Below the pieces are notes generated by a model. That model was not told the origin of the DNA, did no database searches, and worked only from the letters and a program-made list of their open reading frames with translations. From positions 1 through 64,000 of the forward strand of contig CANLNQ010000023.1 in the NCBI GenBank assembly GCA_947492525.1: a stretch of DNA of 64,000 bases. Reading direction: 5' to 3'. This document shows positions 7,587 through 16,389 of this stretch, one piece after another (position 1 is the stretch's first letter; every line of letters starts with the position of its first letter). The stretch is from an uncultured Granulosicoccus sp. GTDB lineage: Bacteria; Pseudomonadota; Gammaproteobacteria; Granulosicoccales; Granulosicoccaceae. Both the position numbers and the translations under genes were made by a program.

Positions 7587-8756
7587 ATGCCGGTCACTAT
7601 CAAACTTCCTGCGAGCACAGGCTCGATGGAAGCCCTCACCTTGCAAGCCGGCCCCAGGCCAGCGGCTGCTGACGGCCAGTGGAACCGCATCGGCTACGCA
7701 GCGGCTCATGTGGTCTGCGATCCCCTGGCTGACATCGACCCCTGGATCGACACCGCTGTCGACTGGGATCGCACACTGGCCTATCGCGACTATCTGTGGA
7801 GCATCGGTCTTGGCGTGGCCGAGGCAATGGACACGGCACAGCGTGGCATGGGCTTGAGCTGGGAAACCTCACTGGAGCTGGTGCAGCGCAGTATGGAAAT
7901 TGCCAAGTCCGGTGGTCACCTGATTGCCAGCGGTGCCGGTACCGACCATCTGGAGATAACACCGGACCTCACCCTCGACGATGTCATTGCCGCCTACGAA
8001 ATGCAGTGCGAGGCCATCGAAGCCACGGGTAGCCGTGTCATCCTGATGGCATCCAGGGCGCTGACAGCGGTCGCCTCAGGGCCTGACGACTACGCAAAAG
8101 TCTACGCACGTGTGCTCGGCGGTCTGAAGCAACCGGCGATCCTGCACTGGCTGGGCGAGATGTTCGACCCTGCTCTGAAGGGCTACTGGGGCTCCGATGA
8201 CCACATGACAGCGATGAGCACTTGCCTGGAAATTCTCAAGGACAATGCCAGCTGTATCGATGGCATCAAGATTTCCCTGCTCTCGGCAGAGAAGGAAATC
8301 CACATGCGCAATCGTCTGCCTGAAGGCGTGAAGATGTACACCGGAGATGATTTCAACTACCCCGAGCTGATTCAGGGCGATGAAGACGGATTCTCCCACG
8401 CCTTGCTGGGTATATTCGACCCCATTGCAGGAGCAGCAGCCAGAGCACTGTCAGCCCTGGGTGCGGGTGACAACACGGCTTATCGGCAAGCCTTCGATCC
8501 CACCGTGCCCCTGTCTCGCCATATCTTCAAGGCGCCCACCCGATATTACAAGACCGGAGTCGTCTTCATGGCCTATCTGAATGCTCATCAGGATCACTTC
8601 ACCATGGTCGGTGGTCAGGAGAGCACACGATCGACCCTGCATCTGGCGGAACTCATGCGTCTGGCCAATGATGCGCAACTGTTTACCGATCCCGACGATG
8701 TTGCTCGCCGTGCCAGTGCGGTATTTTCCGCACGCGGTGTGGAGATCCTTTCATGA
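7587..8756 (+). CDS. DUF993-family, dihydrodipicolinate-synthase-like aldolase
   Basis: This 389-residue protein resembles the DUF993 group, distant members of the class I aldolase TIM-barrel superfamily that includes DapA and N-acetylneuraminate lyase. Visible pieces are HVVCDPLADIDP near residue 41, ASGAGTDHLE, ILHWLGEMFDPALKGYWG and DGIKISLLSAE. The Lys at about 228 in DGIKIS sits where DapA-type enzymes form a Schiff base with the substrate. The reaction is not established to my knowledge. In this operon a retro-aldol or dehydration step after oxidation would be logical. It overlaps the next gene by four bases (ATGA). Confidence 0.75.
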   Translation: MPVTIKLPASTGSMEALTLQAGPRPAAADGQWNRIGYAAAHVVCDPLADIDPWIDTAVDWDRTLAYRDYLWSIGLGVAEAMDTAQRGMGLSWETSLELVQRSMEIAKSGGHLIASGAGTDHLEITPDLTLDDVIAAYEMQCEAIEATGSRVILMASRALTAVASGPDDYAKVYARVLGGLKQPAILHWLGEMFDPALKGYWGSDDHMTAMSTCLEILKDNASCIDGIKISLLSAEKEIHMRNRLPEGVKMYTGDDFNYPELIQGDEDGFSHALLGIFDPIAGAAARALSALGAGDNTAYRQAFDPTVPLSRHIFKAPTRYYKTGVVFMAYLNAHQDHFTMVGGQESTRSTLHLAELMRLANDAQLFTDPDDVARRASAVFSARGVEILS

Positions 8757-9571
8757 TCACCCCGGCAAAACTCTCTCTGAACACCGCCACGGTCAGCAAG
8801 CAGTGGAATCTGCAGCAGTCGGTGGAAGGCTGCCTGCGACATGGCATTGGTGGAATAGCACCCTGGCGGGACAAACTGCACGAAGCAGGCGTGGAGGAAG
8901 GCGCTCGCATGATCCGGGAATCCGGTCTTGCGGTCTCCGGTTTGTGCCGGGGCGGCTGGTACACCGCGGAAGGTGCGCTGACGCAGGCAGTCATCGATGA
9001 CAACAAGGCTGCGGTGGATGAAGCCGTGGCCATTGGTGCGGCCTGTCTGGTCATGGTCGTGGGCGGCCTGCCCCCGAGTTCCCGCGATCTGGTCGGCGCA
9101 CGCAGCATCGTGACCGAAGGTCTTGGCAAGACTCTGGACTATGCGCGCACCGTCGACATGCCGATTGCCATCGAACCCCTGCACCCCATGTACGCCGCAG
9201 ATCGCGCCTGTGTGAATACCACAGCTCAGGCCCTGGATATCTGCGACGAACTCGGCGAGGGTATCGGCGTTGCGCTGGATGTCTACCATATCTGGTGGGA
9301 TCCGGATATTCGTGCCCAGATTCAGCGGGCCGGCAAGGAGCGACTCCTCGCCTTTCACATCTGTGACTGGCTATCACCGACCAGTGACATGCTCACGGAC
9401 CGGGGAATGATGGGCGACGGTGTCATCGATATTCGTCACTACCGCGCCATGGTCGAACATCAGGGTTTCGATGGCCTCAATGAAGTCGAGATCTTCTCGG
9501 CCGAGAACTGGTGGAAGCGCGATCCGGACGACGTCCTGAAGGAAATGATCAGCCGCGCCCGGGAATGCTGA
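8753..9571 (+). CDS. Sugar phosphate isomerase/epimerase (xylose-isomerase-like TIM barrel)
   Basis: A 272-residue protein of the AP-endonuclease-2/xylose-isomerase-like superfamily. The metal-site residues are recognisable: Glu in IAIEPLHPMYA, Asp and His in ALDVYHIWWDPD, His in FHICDW and Glu in NEVEIFS near the C-terminus. Such proteins bind a divalent metal and carry out isomerisation, epimerisation or dehydration of sugars and keto-acids. It is the last gene of the operon, overlapping the DUF993 gene. The final base of its TGA is the first base of an 8-bp tandem repeat array. Confidence 0.83.
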   Translation: MITPAKLSLNTATVSKQWNLQQSVEGCLRHGIGGIAPWRDKLHEAGVEEGARMIRESGLAVSGLCRGGWYTAEGALTQAVIDDNKAAVDEAVAIGAACLVMVVGGLPPSSRDLVGARSIVTEGLGKTLDYARTVDMPIAIEPLHPMYAADRACVNTTAQALDICDELGEGIGVALDVYHIWWDPDIRAQIQRAGKERLLAFHICDWLSPTSDMLTDRGMMGDGVIDIRHYRAMVEHQGFDGLNEVEIFSAENWWKRDPDDVLKEMISRAREC

Positions 9572-9679
9572 CTCCGTGACTCCGTGACGCCGTGCTGGCG
9601 TGCTGGCGTGCTGGCGTGTTGGCGTGCTGGCGTGTTGGCGTGTTGGCGTGTTGGCGTGTTGGCGTGTTGGCGTGTTGGC
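9571..9679. repeat. Octamer tandem repeat array between convergent genes
   Basis: There are thirteen complete 8-bp units from 9571 to 9674 plus five bases. The first two are ACTCCGTG and the third is ACGCCGTG; from 9595 the units are CTGGCGTG or TTGGCGTG, and the last five are all TTGGCGTG. The array starts on the last base of the upstream gene's stop codon. The gradient from divergent to identical units suggests expansion by slippage toward the right side. The other strand reads CACGCCAA/CACGCCAG. No protein is expected from it, though repetitive frames are open on both strands. Confidence 0.92.
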
Positions 9680-9747
9680 AAAGTATCTAGGCAATGCGCG
9701 GCAGTCGGTCGCGCCGCGCATTACCGACCTCGAAGCAACCCGCCTTG

Positions 9748-10785
9748 TCAGTCGGCACCCTCCGCTGCCACATCCACCAATCTGCCCTGCCGTGACGAGG
9801 CCACCAGGGCATCGATCAGATGATGCACACGCAATCCCTCACGGCCGCTGATGCGTGGCTGTGAGTCCGTATGGAGGCTATCGACAAAGTCTTCGATCAG
9901 ATCACGATGCCAGTCGCAGGGAAAGGCCATGGGGTCGGCACCGCCGCCCGTGCCCGTGGTTTCTCCCAGTTCTTCACTGCTGCCATCCCGGTAATGCACC
10001 ATCAAGCGACCTGCTTCCAGTGTTGCACTACCCCGGGTGCCATCGATACTGAGTGTCTCGGCGCCACCCGGATAGGCTGCCGTGGTTGCCACGATGGAGC
10101 CCACAGCACCTGAAGCGAAACGCACGCAGGCGGCCGCGAAGTCTTCTGCCTCCAGTGTATGCAACGGCGTAGTGGCACACATGGCCTGCACAGCACTGGC
10201 AGGACCGGTCAGACTCAACATCAGATCCATGACATGAATGGCCTGACTGATCAGTACGCCACCACCGTCACGCGCATAGCTGCCACGACCGGGTACATCG
10301 TAATAGGACTGCTCGCGCCACCACGGCACTTGTACCCGCACGCTGGCGATCTCGCCCAGCAAGCCTTCTCGCATGATGCTCGTCAAACGCTCCGCACCCA
10401 CGCGAAAGCGATGCTGGAACACAACGCCGAATTTCACTCCAGCCGCCTCGCAGGTTTCAACCAGAGCCGTCGCCTGTTCACTGCTGCGCTCGATGGGCTT
10501 TTCGCTCAGGATATGCTTGCCGGCCGCTGCGAAGGTTTTGACCAACAGCTCTCGCTGATCAGGTGGCGTCACCAGAACGACCGCTGCCACGGACTCATCG
10601 GCGGCCACCGCGTCAATGGAATCGTAAGCCGTTACACCGTATTCCTCCGCCACTTCCAGCGCTCGGGGCTGGCTACGGTTATACACGCCTGCCAGCTCAA
10701 CCTTGCCCGAGAGTTGCTTCAGCGCCTCCAGGTGCGGTTTTGACGCCATGCCAAGCCCGATCAGTGCCACACGTGTAACTGTCAA
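9748..10785 (-). CDS. Gfo/Idh/MocA-family oxidoreductase
   Basis: A second NAD(P)-dependent dehydrogenase of this family, about 345 residues. The Rossmann start is RVALIGLGMASKPHLEAL, with the catalytic motif SEKPIE and a C-terminal segment GGGVLISQAIHVMDLML. TTG at 10785 was chosen because a clear GGAG site lies 7 nt upstream and the Rossmann strand begins at once. An ATG at 10854 would add 23 residues of non-family sequence. It converges on the tct operon across the octamer array. Sharing a substrate with that operon is possible but unproven, because it has its own promoter region facing hemF. Confidence 0.85.
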   Translation of the reverse strand: MTVTRVALIGLGMASKPHLEALKQLSGKVELAGVYNRSQPRALEVAEEYGVTAYDSIDAVAADESVAAVVLVTPPDQRELLVKTFAAAGKHILSEKPIERSSEQATALVETCEAAGVKFGVVFQHRFRVGAERLTSIMREGLLGEIASVRVQVPWWREQSYYDVPGRGSYARDGGGVLISQAIHVMDLMLSLTGPASAVQAMCATTPLHTLEAEDFAAACVRFASGAVGSIVATTAAYPGGAETLSIDGTRGSATLEAGRLMVHYRDGSSEELGETTGTGGGADPMAFPCDWHRDLIEDFVDSLHTDSQPRISGREGLRVHHLIDALVASSRQGRLVDVAAEGAD

Positions 10786-10953
10786 GATATTCTCCGAAAC
10801 GGTTCTGTGAAAGTCAGCGGCATAACTGTACGTCCTGCGAGGAAGCCTGTCCATGGCCGGCGAAACTTGCGCCTGAAGCGCCTCTTCTCAGCCTGAGGTA
10901 GAATTCATGTCAGCAAACAGCTATTCGTTATTCCACTACGGCTCTTCCCCATC

Positions 10954-11883
10954 ATGTCAAATCCGAGCAATGACGCCGTCGACAGTGACGCTGTCTACCA
11001 GTTCCTGAGAAACTTTCACGACACGCTGTGTCTGCAACTGGAGGAGCTCGATGGTGGAGCCACCTTCATCAACGATGAGTGGAGCCGACCGGAAGGTGGC
11101 GGCGGACTGACACGCATCATGACCGAAGGCGATCTGTTCGAGAAAGCCGGCGTGGCCTTCTCGCGCGTGAACGGCACCACCCTGCCCCCGTCGGCCTCGG
11201 CGCACCGTCCGGAACTTGCCGGACGTGCCTGGGAGGCCATGGGCGTGTCGCTGGTACTGCATCCGCACAATCCCTATGTACCAACCACCCATGCCAACAT
11301 CCGTTTCTTCCGTGCCGACAAGGAAGGTGAGGCGCCAGTCTGGTGGTTCGGTGGTGGCTTCGACCTGACGCCTTACTACGGTTTCGAGGAAGATTGCGTG
11401 CACTGGCATCAAACCGCCAAGGATGCCGTTGCCCCTTTCGGTGAAGACCTGCACGAGCGCTTCAAGACCTGGTGTGACGAGTACTTCTACCTGAAGCACC
11501 GCGACGAGGCTCGCGGCATTGGCGGCCTGTTCTTCGACGATTTTTCAGGGGAAAATTTCGAGCACGCCTTTGGCTTGATGCAATCGGTCGGCAATCACTT
11601 CTTCCCTGCCTATGCGCCCATTGCCCAGAATCGTCGTGCCTTGCATTACACGCAGCGTGAGAGGGATTTCCAGCTCTATCGTCGTGGACGCTATGTCGAA
11701 TTCAATCTCGTCTTCGACCGGGGAACCCTGTTCGGTCTGCAGTCAGGCGGTCGTACCGAATCGATCCTGATGTCTCTGCCACCCCATGTCAGCTGGCACT
11801 ACAACTATCAGCCGGAAGCAGACAGTCCCGAAGCGGAGTTGACCAGCCGCTTTCTACCCATTCGCGACTGGCTGGCCTCATGA
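10954..11883 (+). CDS. hemF: Oxygen-dependent coproporphyrinogen-III oxidase
   Basis: HemF oxidatively decarboxylates coproporphyrinogen III to protoporphyrinogen IX using O2, late in haem synthesis. At 309 residues it has the family's normal length. Diagnostic segments are [49 protein letters not shown] and [16 protein letters not shown]. It is a cytoplasmic homodimer in known cases. The stop overlaps the start of the next gene (ATGA at 11880), so the two are co-transcribed. hemB is about 6 kb away, so haem genes are scattered. Confidence 0.96.
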   Translation: MSNPSNDAVDSDAVYQFLRNFHDTLCLQLEELDGGATFINDEWSRPEGGGGLTRIMTEGDLFEKAGVAFSRVNGTTLPPSASAHRPELAGRAWEAMGVSLVLHPHNPYVPTTHANIRFFRADKEGEAPVWWFGGGFDLTPYYGFEEDCVHWHQTAKDAVAPFGEDLHERFKTWCDEYFYLKHRDEARGIGGLFFDDFSGENFEHAFGLMQSVGNHFFPAYAPIAQNRRALHYTQRERDFQLYRRGRYVEFNLVFDRGTLFGLQSGGRTESILMSLPPHVSWHYNYQPEADSPEAELTSRFLPIRDWLAS

Positions 11884-12443
11884 AGCTGTTTCTGCGCCTG
11901 CTCTGGTTGATACTCACGCAGTCTCGCCGTCCGCGTCTGGATATCATGGACACTGCCGAGACGCCACTGCGGGTTTTCCCGAACGATCTGGATATCTTCA
12001 TGCACGTCAACAATGGCGTGTATCTGACCTATGCCGATCTCGGACGAACCGATCTGATGCTGCGCAGTGGCACCTTCAGTCGTGTTCGCGAACGAGGCTG
12101 GTATCCGGTTGCGGCTGAAGCCAGCATCCGGTATCGCAAATCCCTGACTCTGGGTCAGCGCTTCGTCATTCGTACGCGCATTGCCGGATGGGATGATCGT
12201 GCAATCTACCTGGAACAGGATTTCATGCAAGGTGACACCCTGGTTGCCCAGGCTTTCATCGATGCACGCTTTCTGGTCAAGGGTGGCGGCAAGGTGAGCA
12301 TCAGCGAACTGCTGGATTACCTGAAGATCGATCCTCAGGCGCCCGAAGTGCCTGTCGCAATGCAACGCTGGATCGATGGCAAGCGACGCGACCGAAGCGC
12401 GGGCATGGAGCAGGCAGAGTCGACGATGGCGCGCGCCGGCTAG
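11880..12443 (+). CDS. Hotdog-fold thioesterase family protein
   Basis: A 187-residue protein with a hydrophobic N-terminus ([14 protein letters not shown], possibly a membrane anchor) and a hotdog domain near residues 30-150. [23 protein letters not shown] is typical of 4-hydroxybenzoyl-CoA thioesterase-like and THEM6-like proteins, with the Asp and His-Val-Asn-Asn region in the active site. It probably hydrolyses acyl thioesters. It is translationally coupled to hemF, a pairing whose meaning is unclear. The segment after residue 165 ([10 protein letters not shown]) looks disordered. Confidence 0.8.
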   Translation: MKLFLRLLWLILTQSRRPRLDIMDTAETPLRVFPNDLDIFMHVNNGVYLTYADLGRTDLMLRSGTFSRVRERGWYPVAAEASIRYRKSLTLGQRFVIRTRIAGWDDRAIYLEQDFMQGDTLVAQAFIDARFLVKGGGKVSISELLDYLKIDPQAPEVPVAMQRWIDGKRRDRSAGMEQAESTMARAG

Positions 12444-12514
12444 AGCAATGCTCGCCCCCTGAAGGCCCTTGTGTAACCCGGCCCCTGGATGAGATCAACC
12501 GGTGTCGACCCCGA

Positions 12515-12538
12515 CCTCGGTCTCGGTCTCGGTCTCGG
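12515..12538. repeat. Short hexamer repeat between convergent genes
   Basis: CCTCGG followed by three TCTCGG units (12515-12538), that is four 6-bp units. It is the shortest of the four arrays here. It lies between the stop of the thioesterase gene (12443) and the stop of the leftward DUF606 gene (12563). The unit is one base shorter than, and otherwise matches, the CTCTCGG phase of the heptamer array at 30360. Confidence 0.7.
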
Positions 12539-12562
12539 TGGACAAAGTCTCTGCGAGACGCC

Positions 12563-13003
12563 TCAGCCGCGGTGGACCAGCAAGGCACCGAGAAACACCA
12601 GCCCCAGCCCCGCCAGACGTGTCCAGGACAGGCTGCGTATCGGCAGACCGAAGGCCCCGATGTGATCCGCCAACGCAGCTCCCATGAGTTGCCCCGCCAC
12701 CAGGCAGACAAAGAACAGTGCGGCCCCGGTGATCGGAGCCAGTGCCGCCGCACCGGCGACAATCCCGACACCGATAAAACCTCCCAGCAATGTCCACCAG
12801 GGCAATGCAGCCAACAGACTCGGCCGCAGAGATCCGCCCGAGAACGGCATCAGGATCAGCAGACAGACAAGAGTAACAAACACCGAACAGGCTGCCGCCG
12901 CCACCGGCGAACCCAGTATTCGGGACGCCGCTGCATTGATGACCGCCTGTTGCGAGAACACCATACCAAGCAGGATCGAGAGACCTATGGGAAGCCATGA
13001 CAT
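12563..13003 (-). CDS. DMT-superfamily membrane protein (DUF606/YdcZ-like)
   Basis: This membrane protein has 146 residues and about five hydrophobic helices: near residues 5-25, 33-55, 65-85, 90-110 and 122-143. This matches the DUF606 (YdcZ) half-size relatives of drug/metabolite transporters, with the GxxxxxQAxxNAxxxxxxGSP-like start (SQQAVINAAASRILGSPVAA) and the GQLMGAALADHIGAFG segment. Such half-size proteins probably work as dimers. The ATG at 13003 was chosen; an upstream TTG would add three residues. Its substrate is unknown. Confidence 0.78.
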   Translation of the reverse strand: MSWLPIGLSILLGMVFSQQAVINAAASRILGSPVAAAACSVFVTLVCLLILMPFSGGSLRPSLLAALPWWTLLGGFIGVGIVAGAAALAPITGAALFFVCLVAGQLMGAALADHIGAFGLPIRSLSWTRLAGLGLVFLGALLVHRG

Positions 13004-13141
13004 GGCAAGCAATACCCTTTGACAAACCGTGAGCGCGGAACCTTACCACGCATATCCTGACCGGCCATCGCAAGTTCGCGATGAACAGAAGGCAGTCACT
13101 GCGACACACGCAAGGCATCGCAGCAACGGGCCATTCCCGAC

Positions 13142-13894
13142 TCAGCGCATCGTGAAACCGCGATCCGCCAGAAAACCTCGCATATGCGGTCGTGACTCCT
13201 TGCCCACCAGCGCCTTCATTTCAACGCTCCAGTTGCTGTCCTTGGTACCACCTGTACGCGTCTTGTAGTACTGCGACAGAGCCTCGTCGTAGGCGGCCAC
13301 GTGGGCCGACTGGGCATCCGCATCATAGACTTCCTGCATCAGTACCGCATCCACGGCCAGTCGTGGCTTGACTTCAGGATCCTGTGCCGGATAGCCCAGA
13401 CACAGGCCGAATACGGGATAGACCTGCTCGGGCAGTTCCAGCAACTCGGCCACTTCCGCCGGATTGTTGCGCAGGCCGCCGATGTAGCAGATGCCCAGGC
13501 CCAGGGACTCGGCAGCGATCACAGCCGTCTGCGCCGACAGGGCCACATCGATGGTGGCGATCATGAAATGCTCGGTCATGCCGGGTTCGAACTCGCCGCC
13601 CTGGGATGCGCAGGCCGCGGCAGGTCGATGCAGATCAGCGCAATACACAAGGAAGGCCCCCGCACTGGCGACATAGGCCTGGCCACCTGCCAACTCGGCC
13701 AGTCGCTGGCGTTTCTCCGGCGACTTCACCTGAATGACGCTGACCGCCTGGACATTGCTGGACGTCGCTGCCGCCTGACCACATGCCACGACCTCGCGCA
13801 CGATCTCGTCTTCGACGACTCTGTCTTCGAACTTGCGAATCGAACGGTGAGCGTGCAGCAGCTCGATGACAGGATTGCTTACAGTTTTATTCAT
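13142..13894 (-). CDS. NADPH-dependent nitroreductase (NfsA-like)
   Basis: A 250-residue flavin reductase of the nitroreductase superfamily, of the longer NfsA/FRP type. HRSIRKFEDRVVEDE at the N-terminus is the usual FMN-binding start, QAAATSSNVQAVSVIQV is the second FMN segment, and LGLGICYIGGLRNNP plus VFGLCLGYP are conserved in NfsA. The expected reaction is NADPH-driven two-electron reduction of nitro-aromatics or quinones with bound FMN. It ends a leftward run of closely spaced genes, 5 bp after the aldo-keto reductase. Confidence 0.87.
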   Translation of the reverse strand: MNKTVSNPVIELLHAHRSIRKFEDRVVEDEIVREVVACGQAAATSSNVQAVSVIQVKSPEKRQRLAELAGGQAYVASAGAFLVYCADLHRPAAACASQGGEFEPGMTEHFMIATIDVALSAQTAVIAAESLGLGICYIGGLRNNPAEVAELLELPEQVYPVFGLCLGYPAQDPEVKPRLAVDAVLMQEVYDADAQSAHVAAYDEALSQYYKTRTGGTKDSNWSVEMKALVGKESRPHMRGFLADRGFTMR

Positions 13895-13899
13895 GGGAC

Positions 13900-14943
13900 T
13901 TACATGGGTACCGGGTGATCAAGATAAATGGCATGGATACCTTCCTTGACCTCTTCGTTGAGCTCGAGTGAGGTCGCCGCAAGGTTGTTGCGAAGCTGAT
14001 CCATGGTGGTTGCACCGATGATGGTGGAGGTCATGAAGGGGCGCGACATGCAGAAGGCCAGCGCCATCTGCGACGGATCCAGACCGTGCTCGCGTGCCAG
14101 CGTCACGTAACGGTTGCAGACCTTTGCACTGCGTTCGCCATAACGGCCACCGAGTGCCTCATTCATGCTGCGACGCGAGCCTTCGGGGATAGTACCGTCA
14201 CTGTACTTGCCGCTGAGCATGCCGGCAGCCAGGGGCGAATAGGTCAGCAATCCGACGTTCTCATGGTGCGACAGTTCTGCCATGTCCAGATCGAACAGAC
14301 GATTCATCAGATTGTATTCGTTCTGAATACTCACCACGCGAGGCAGATTCTCACGCTCGGCGATGCGCAGGTACTGCGCCGTGCCCCAGGCACTTTCATT
14401 GGACAGGCCAACGTGCAGTATGCGACCCGCCTTGACCTGTGCATCCAGTTCACGCAGCACATCGTGCATGTTGTCCAGCACCTGATCGGTCTGTTGTGCT
14501 GTCGGATCGTAGGTCCAGTTCTGACGAAAGGCATAGCTGCCTCGATTGGGCCAATGCAACTGATACAGGTCGATGCGATCGGTCTGCAGTCGCTTCAGGC
14601 TTCGCTCGACCGATACGCGAATCTTCTCGGGGGTGATGTCCTTGCCACCGTACATCCATTCCTTGCCCTTGCCTGTCACCTTGGTGGCAAGCAGCACCTG
14701 ATCACGCTTGCCCGATTGCGCCACCCACTGCCCGATGATGGTTTCCGTGTCGCCCAGTGTCTCTGCCGTCAACGGCGTGGTGGGATACATCTCGGCGGTA
14801 TCGATGAAATTGACACCGTGGTCCAGCGCACAGTCGATCTGTTCGGCCGCTTCGGCAAAGGTATTCTGGGTGCCCCAGGTCATGCTGCCCAGGCAGATTT
14901 CACTGACTCGGGTATCGGTCCGTCCCAACGGTAGCATCTTCAT
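13900..14943 (-). CDS. Aldo/keto reductase (Tas-like)
   Basis: A 347-residue TIM-barrel NADPH reductase resembling Tas/YghZ-type aldo/keto reductases. The catalytic Asp/Tyr pair is in FIDTAEMYP, Lys in LLATKVTG and His in LYQLHWPN. A long insert follows (YAFRQNWTYDPTA), which Tas-type enzymes also carry. The cofactor end includes TIIGATTMDQLRNNL. ATG 14943 overlaps the stop of the preceding aminotransferase gene in an ATGA junction, so this start is preferred over the GTG-like codon 12 bp upstream. The physiological substrate is unknown. Confidence 0.9.
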   Translation of the reverse strand: MKMLPLGRTDTRVSEICLGSMTWGTQNTFAEAAEQIDCALDHGVNFIDTAEMYPTTPLTAETLGDTETIIGQWVAQSGKRDQVLLATKVTGKGKEWMYGGKDITPEKIRVSVERSLKRLQTDRIDLYQLHWPNRGSYAFRQNWTYDPTAQQTDQVLDNMHDVLRELDAQVKAGRILHVGLSNESAWGTAQYLRIAERENLPRVVSIQNEYNLMNRLFDLDMAELSHHENVGLLTYSPLAAGMLSGKYSDGTIPEGSRRSMNEALGGRYGERSAKVCNRYVTLAREHGLDPSQMALAFCMSRPFMTSTIIGATTMDQLRNNLAATSLELNEEVKEGIHAIYLDHPVPM

Positions 14944-15797
14944 GAGTGTGCCCAATCCATGTAAGCGCTGCGTGCCTGCTGGGTGACAGGGCCAATCTCG
15001 TACTGCGTGTCATCGAAGGCGATAACCGGTGTGACCTTAGCCAGATTGCCGGTCAGAAACACTTCATCGGCGGCATGGAAATCCTCGATGCGCAGCACCG
15101 TCTCATGCACCTTGACGCCCCCTTCACGCAGAAGTCCCATGATGCGTCGACGCGTGATGCCATCGAGAAAGGTACCGTTGGGAACCGGGGTGAAGACTTC
15201 GCCATCGCGCACCATGAATACATTGCTGGTGGCAGATTCAGCCACATTGCCCAGCGTGTCGCACACCAGCGCATTGGTGAAACCCTTGCTGACCGCTTCT
15301 CGCATCATGCGAGCATTGTTGGGGTAGAGGCAGGCCGCCTTGGCATTGACCGTGGCCACATCCAGCGTGGGCCTGCGAAAGCTTGTCGTGGTCAGTCTGG
15401 CTGCATTGGCCGCAGGCGGCATCGGAATCTCCTGCAGACACAGACAGAAATCGGTGGACTCCGGGTCGGCTGATATGAAGCCGTCGCCGTAGCCGGTCGA
15501 CCAGTACATCGGGCGGATGTAGATGGCGGCATCCTTGTGGAATTGCGCCAGACCTTCGTTGACCCGCTCGACAATGGCCGCAGTGCTCAGCGTGGGGTTC
15601 ATGCCCAGACTCAGGGCAGATTGATTGACACGCTCGCAATGAGGCTCCAGGTCGGGTACCACGCCGTCAAATTGCCGTGCGCCGTCGAATACCAGGGTAC
15701 CCAACCAGGTGCCATGATCCGCCGAACGCATGATCGGGACACTGCCCGCCTGCCATTCGCCGCCGTGGAAGGTAAGAATCGGATTGTCGGTGGACAC
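14940..15797 (-). CDS. Class IV (branched-chain-type) aminotransferase
   Basis: A 285-residue PLP-dependent fold-IV aminotransferase. Lys153 in VNAKAACLYPN is in the position that binds PLP. NVAESATSNVFMV carries the conserved Glu that contacts the pyridine nitrogen, and FLDGITRRRIMGL and FLTGNLAKVTPV line the cofactor phosphate. The family includes branched-chain aminotransferase, D-amino-acid transaminase and (R)-amine transaminases, so the substrate is not certain. It is coupled to the downstream aldo/keto reductase by a 4-bp overlap and sits 50 bp after the DUF192 gene. Confidence 0.85.
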   Translation of the reverse strand: MSTDNPILTFHGGEWQAGSVPIMRSADHGTWLGTLVFDGARQFDGVVPDLEPHCERVNQSALSLGMNPTLSTAAIVERVNEGLAQFHKDAAIYIRPMYWSTGYGDGFISADPESTDFCLCLQEIPMPPAANAARLTTTSFRRPTLDVATVNAKAACLYPNNARMMREAVSKGFTNALVCDTLGNVAESATSNVFMVRDGEVFTPVPNGTFLDGITRRRIMGLLREGGVKVHETVLRIEDFHAADEVFLTGNLAKVTPVIAFDDTQYEIGPVTQQARSAYMDWAHS

Positions 15798-15847
15798 GAT
15801 GTGCTTTCCTGCAAGAAATGATCAGGTAGACATGCTACCGCATCAGC

Positions 15848-16384
15848 TCATTGCATGACGATCTGCGCACCGGCTTCTATGCCATTGTCTTCGAACCAGC
15901 CCTGATTCACTTCCAGCGCAAACTTCGCCGGCGCTCTGGAATCGAACAGCTGGTTGGGACCCACGTTCATGTCGTGGATTTCATTGATGACCATGTCTTC
16001 GGATATGAAAGCTATGGACAGGGGGATCAGTGTATTGCGCATCGTGAATGTCAATGGCCGCTCACCGTCGTACACGAACAGCATGCCCTCGTTCTCCCCC
16101 ATCGACCGCCGGAAACTCAGCCCCATGTAGCGCTGCTGGCTGGTGGAGGCAACCTCAGCCTCCAGGGCCTTGCCGTCAATCAGCAGGCTCACCGTCGGCA
16201 AAGGCGGCTGTGCGCTGTCCGTTGCGGCACGCGCCGGAAGATGCGAGGCGAACATCAGACAGAGGGTCGCCACCAGAGCTACCAGCAGGCTGGTGAACCG
16301 CCATACGCCATTGCTGGAACGGAACGACGGTCGCGCTGAGTCAACCGCAATGATGTGGTCGTGCCGAAGAGGTGTCTTTCGCAT
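15848..16384 (-). CDS. DUF192 family exported protein
   Basis: A 178-residue protein with an N-terminal hydrophobic segment (about residues 27-52, ending in ARA) that is a signal peptide or anchor. The DUF192 fold fills residues 65-178. Its marks are RYMGLSFRRSMGENEGMLFVYD, LTFTMRNTLIPLSIAFIS and FALEVNQGWFEDNGIEAG. The family has an unknown role and is usually periplasmic. ATG 16384 begins 5 bp past the aroE stop; longer upstream reading would run into aroE. The N-terminal ~25 residues before the hydrophobic core are unusually long for a simple signal. Confidence 0.82.
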   Translation of the reverse strand: MRKTPLRHDHIIAVDSARPSFRSSNGVWRFTSLLVALVATLCLMFASHLPARAATDSAQPPLPTVSLLIDGKALEAEVASTSQQRYMGLSFRRSMGENEGMLFVYDGERPLTFTMRNTLIPLSIAFISEDMVINEIHDMNVGPNQLFDSRAPAKFALEVNQGWFEDNGIEAGAQIVMQ

Positions 16385-16389
16385 GATGG

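Noticed and set aside
9571..9679. CRISPR array
   Set aside because: Units are contiguous with no spacers, and no cas gene is present. The same applies to the other three arrays.
9584..9851. Cys/Trp-rich and Gln-His-Ala-rich open frames in the octamer array
   Set aside because: They arise from the repeat in several frames on both strands and have no ribosome site.
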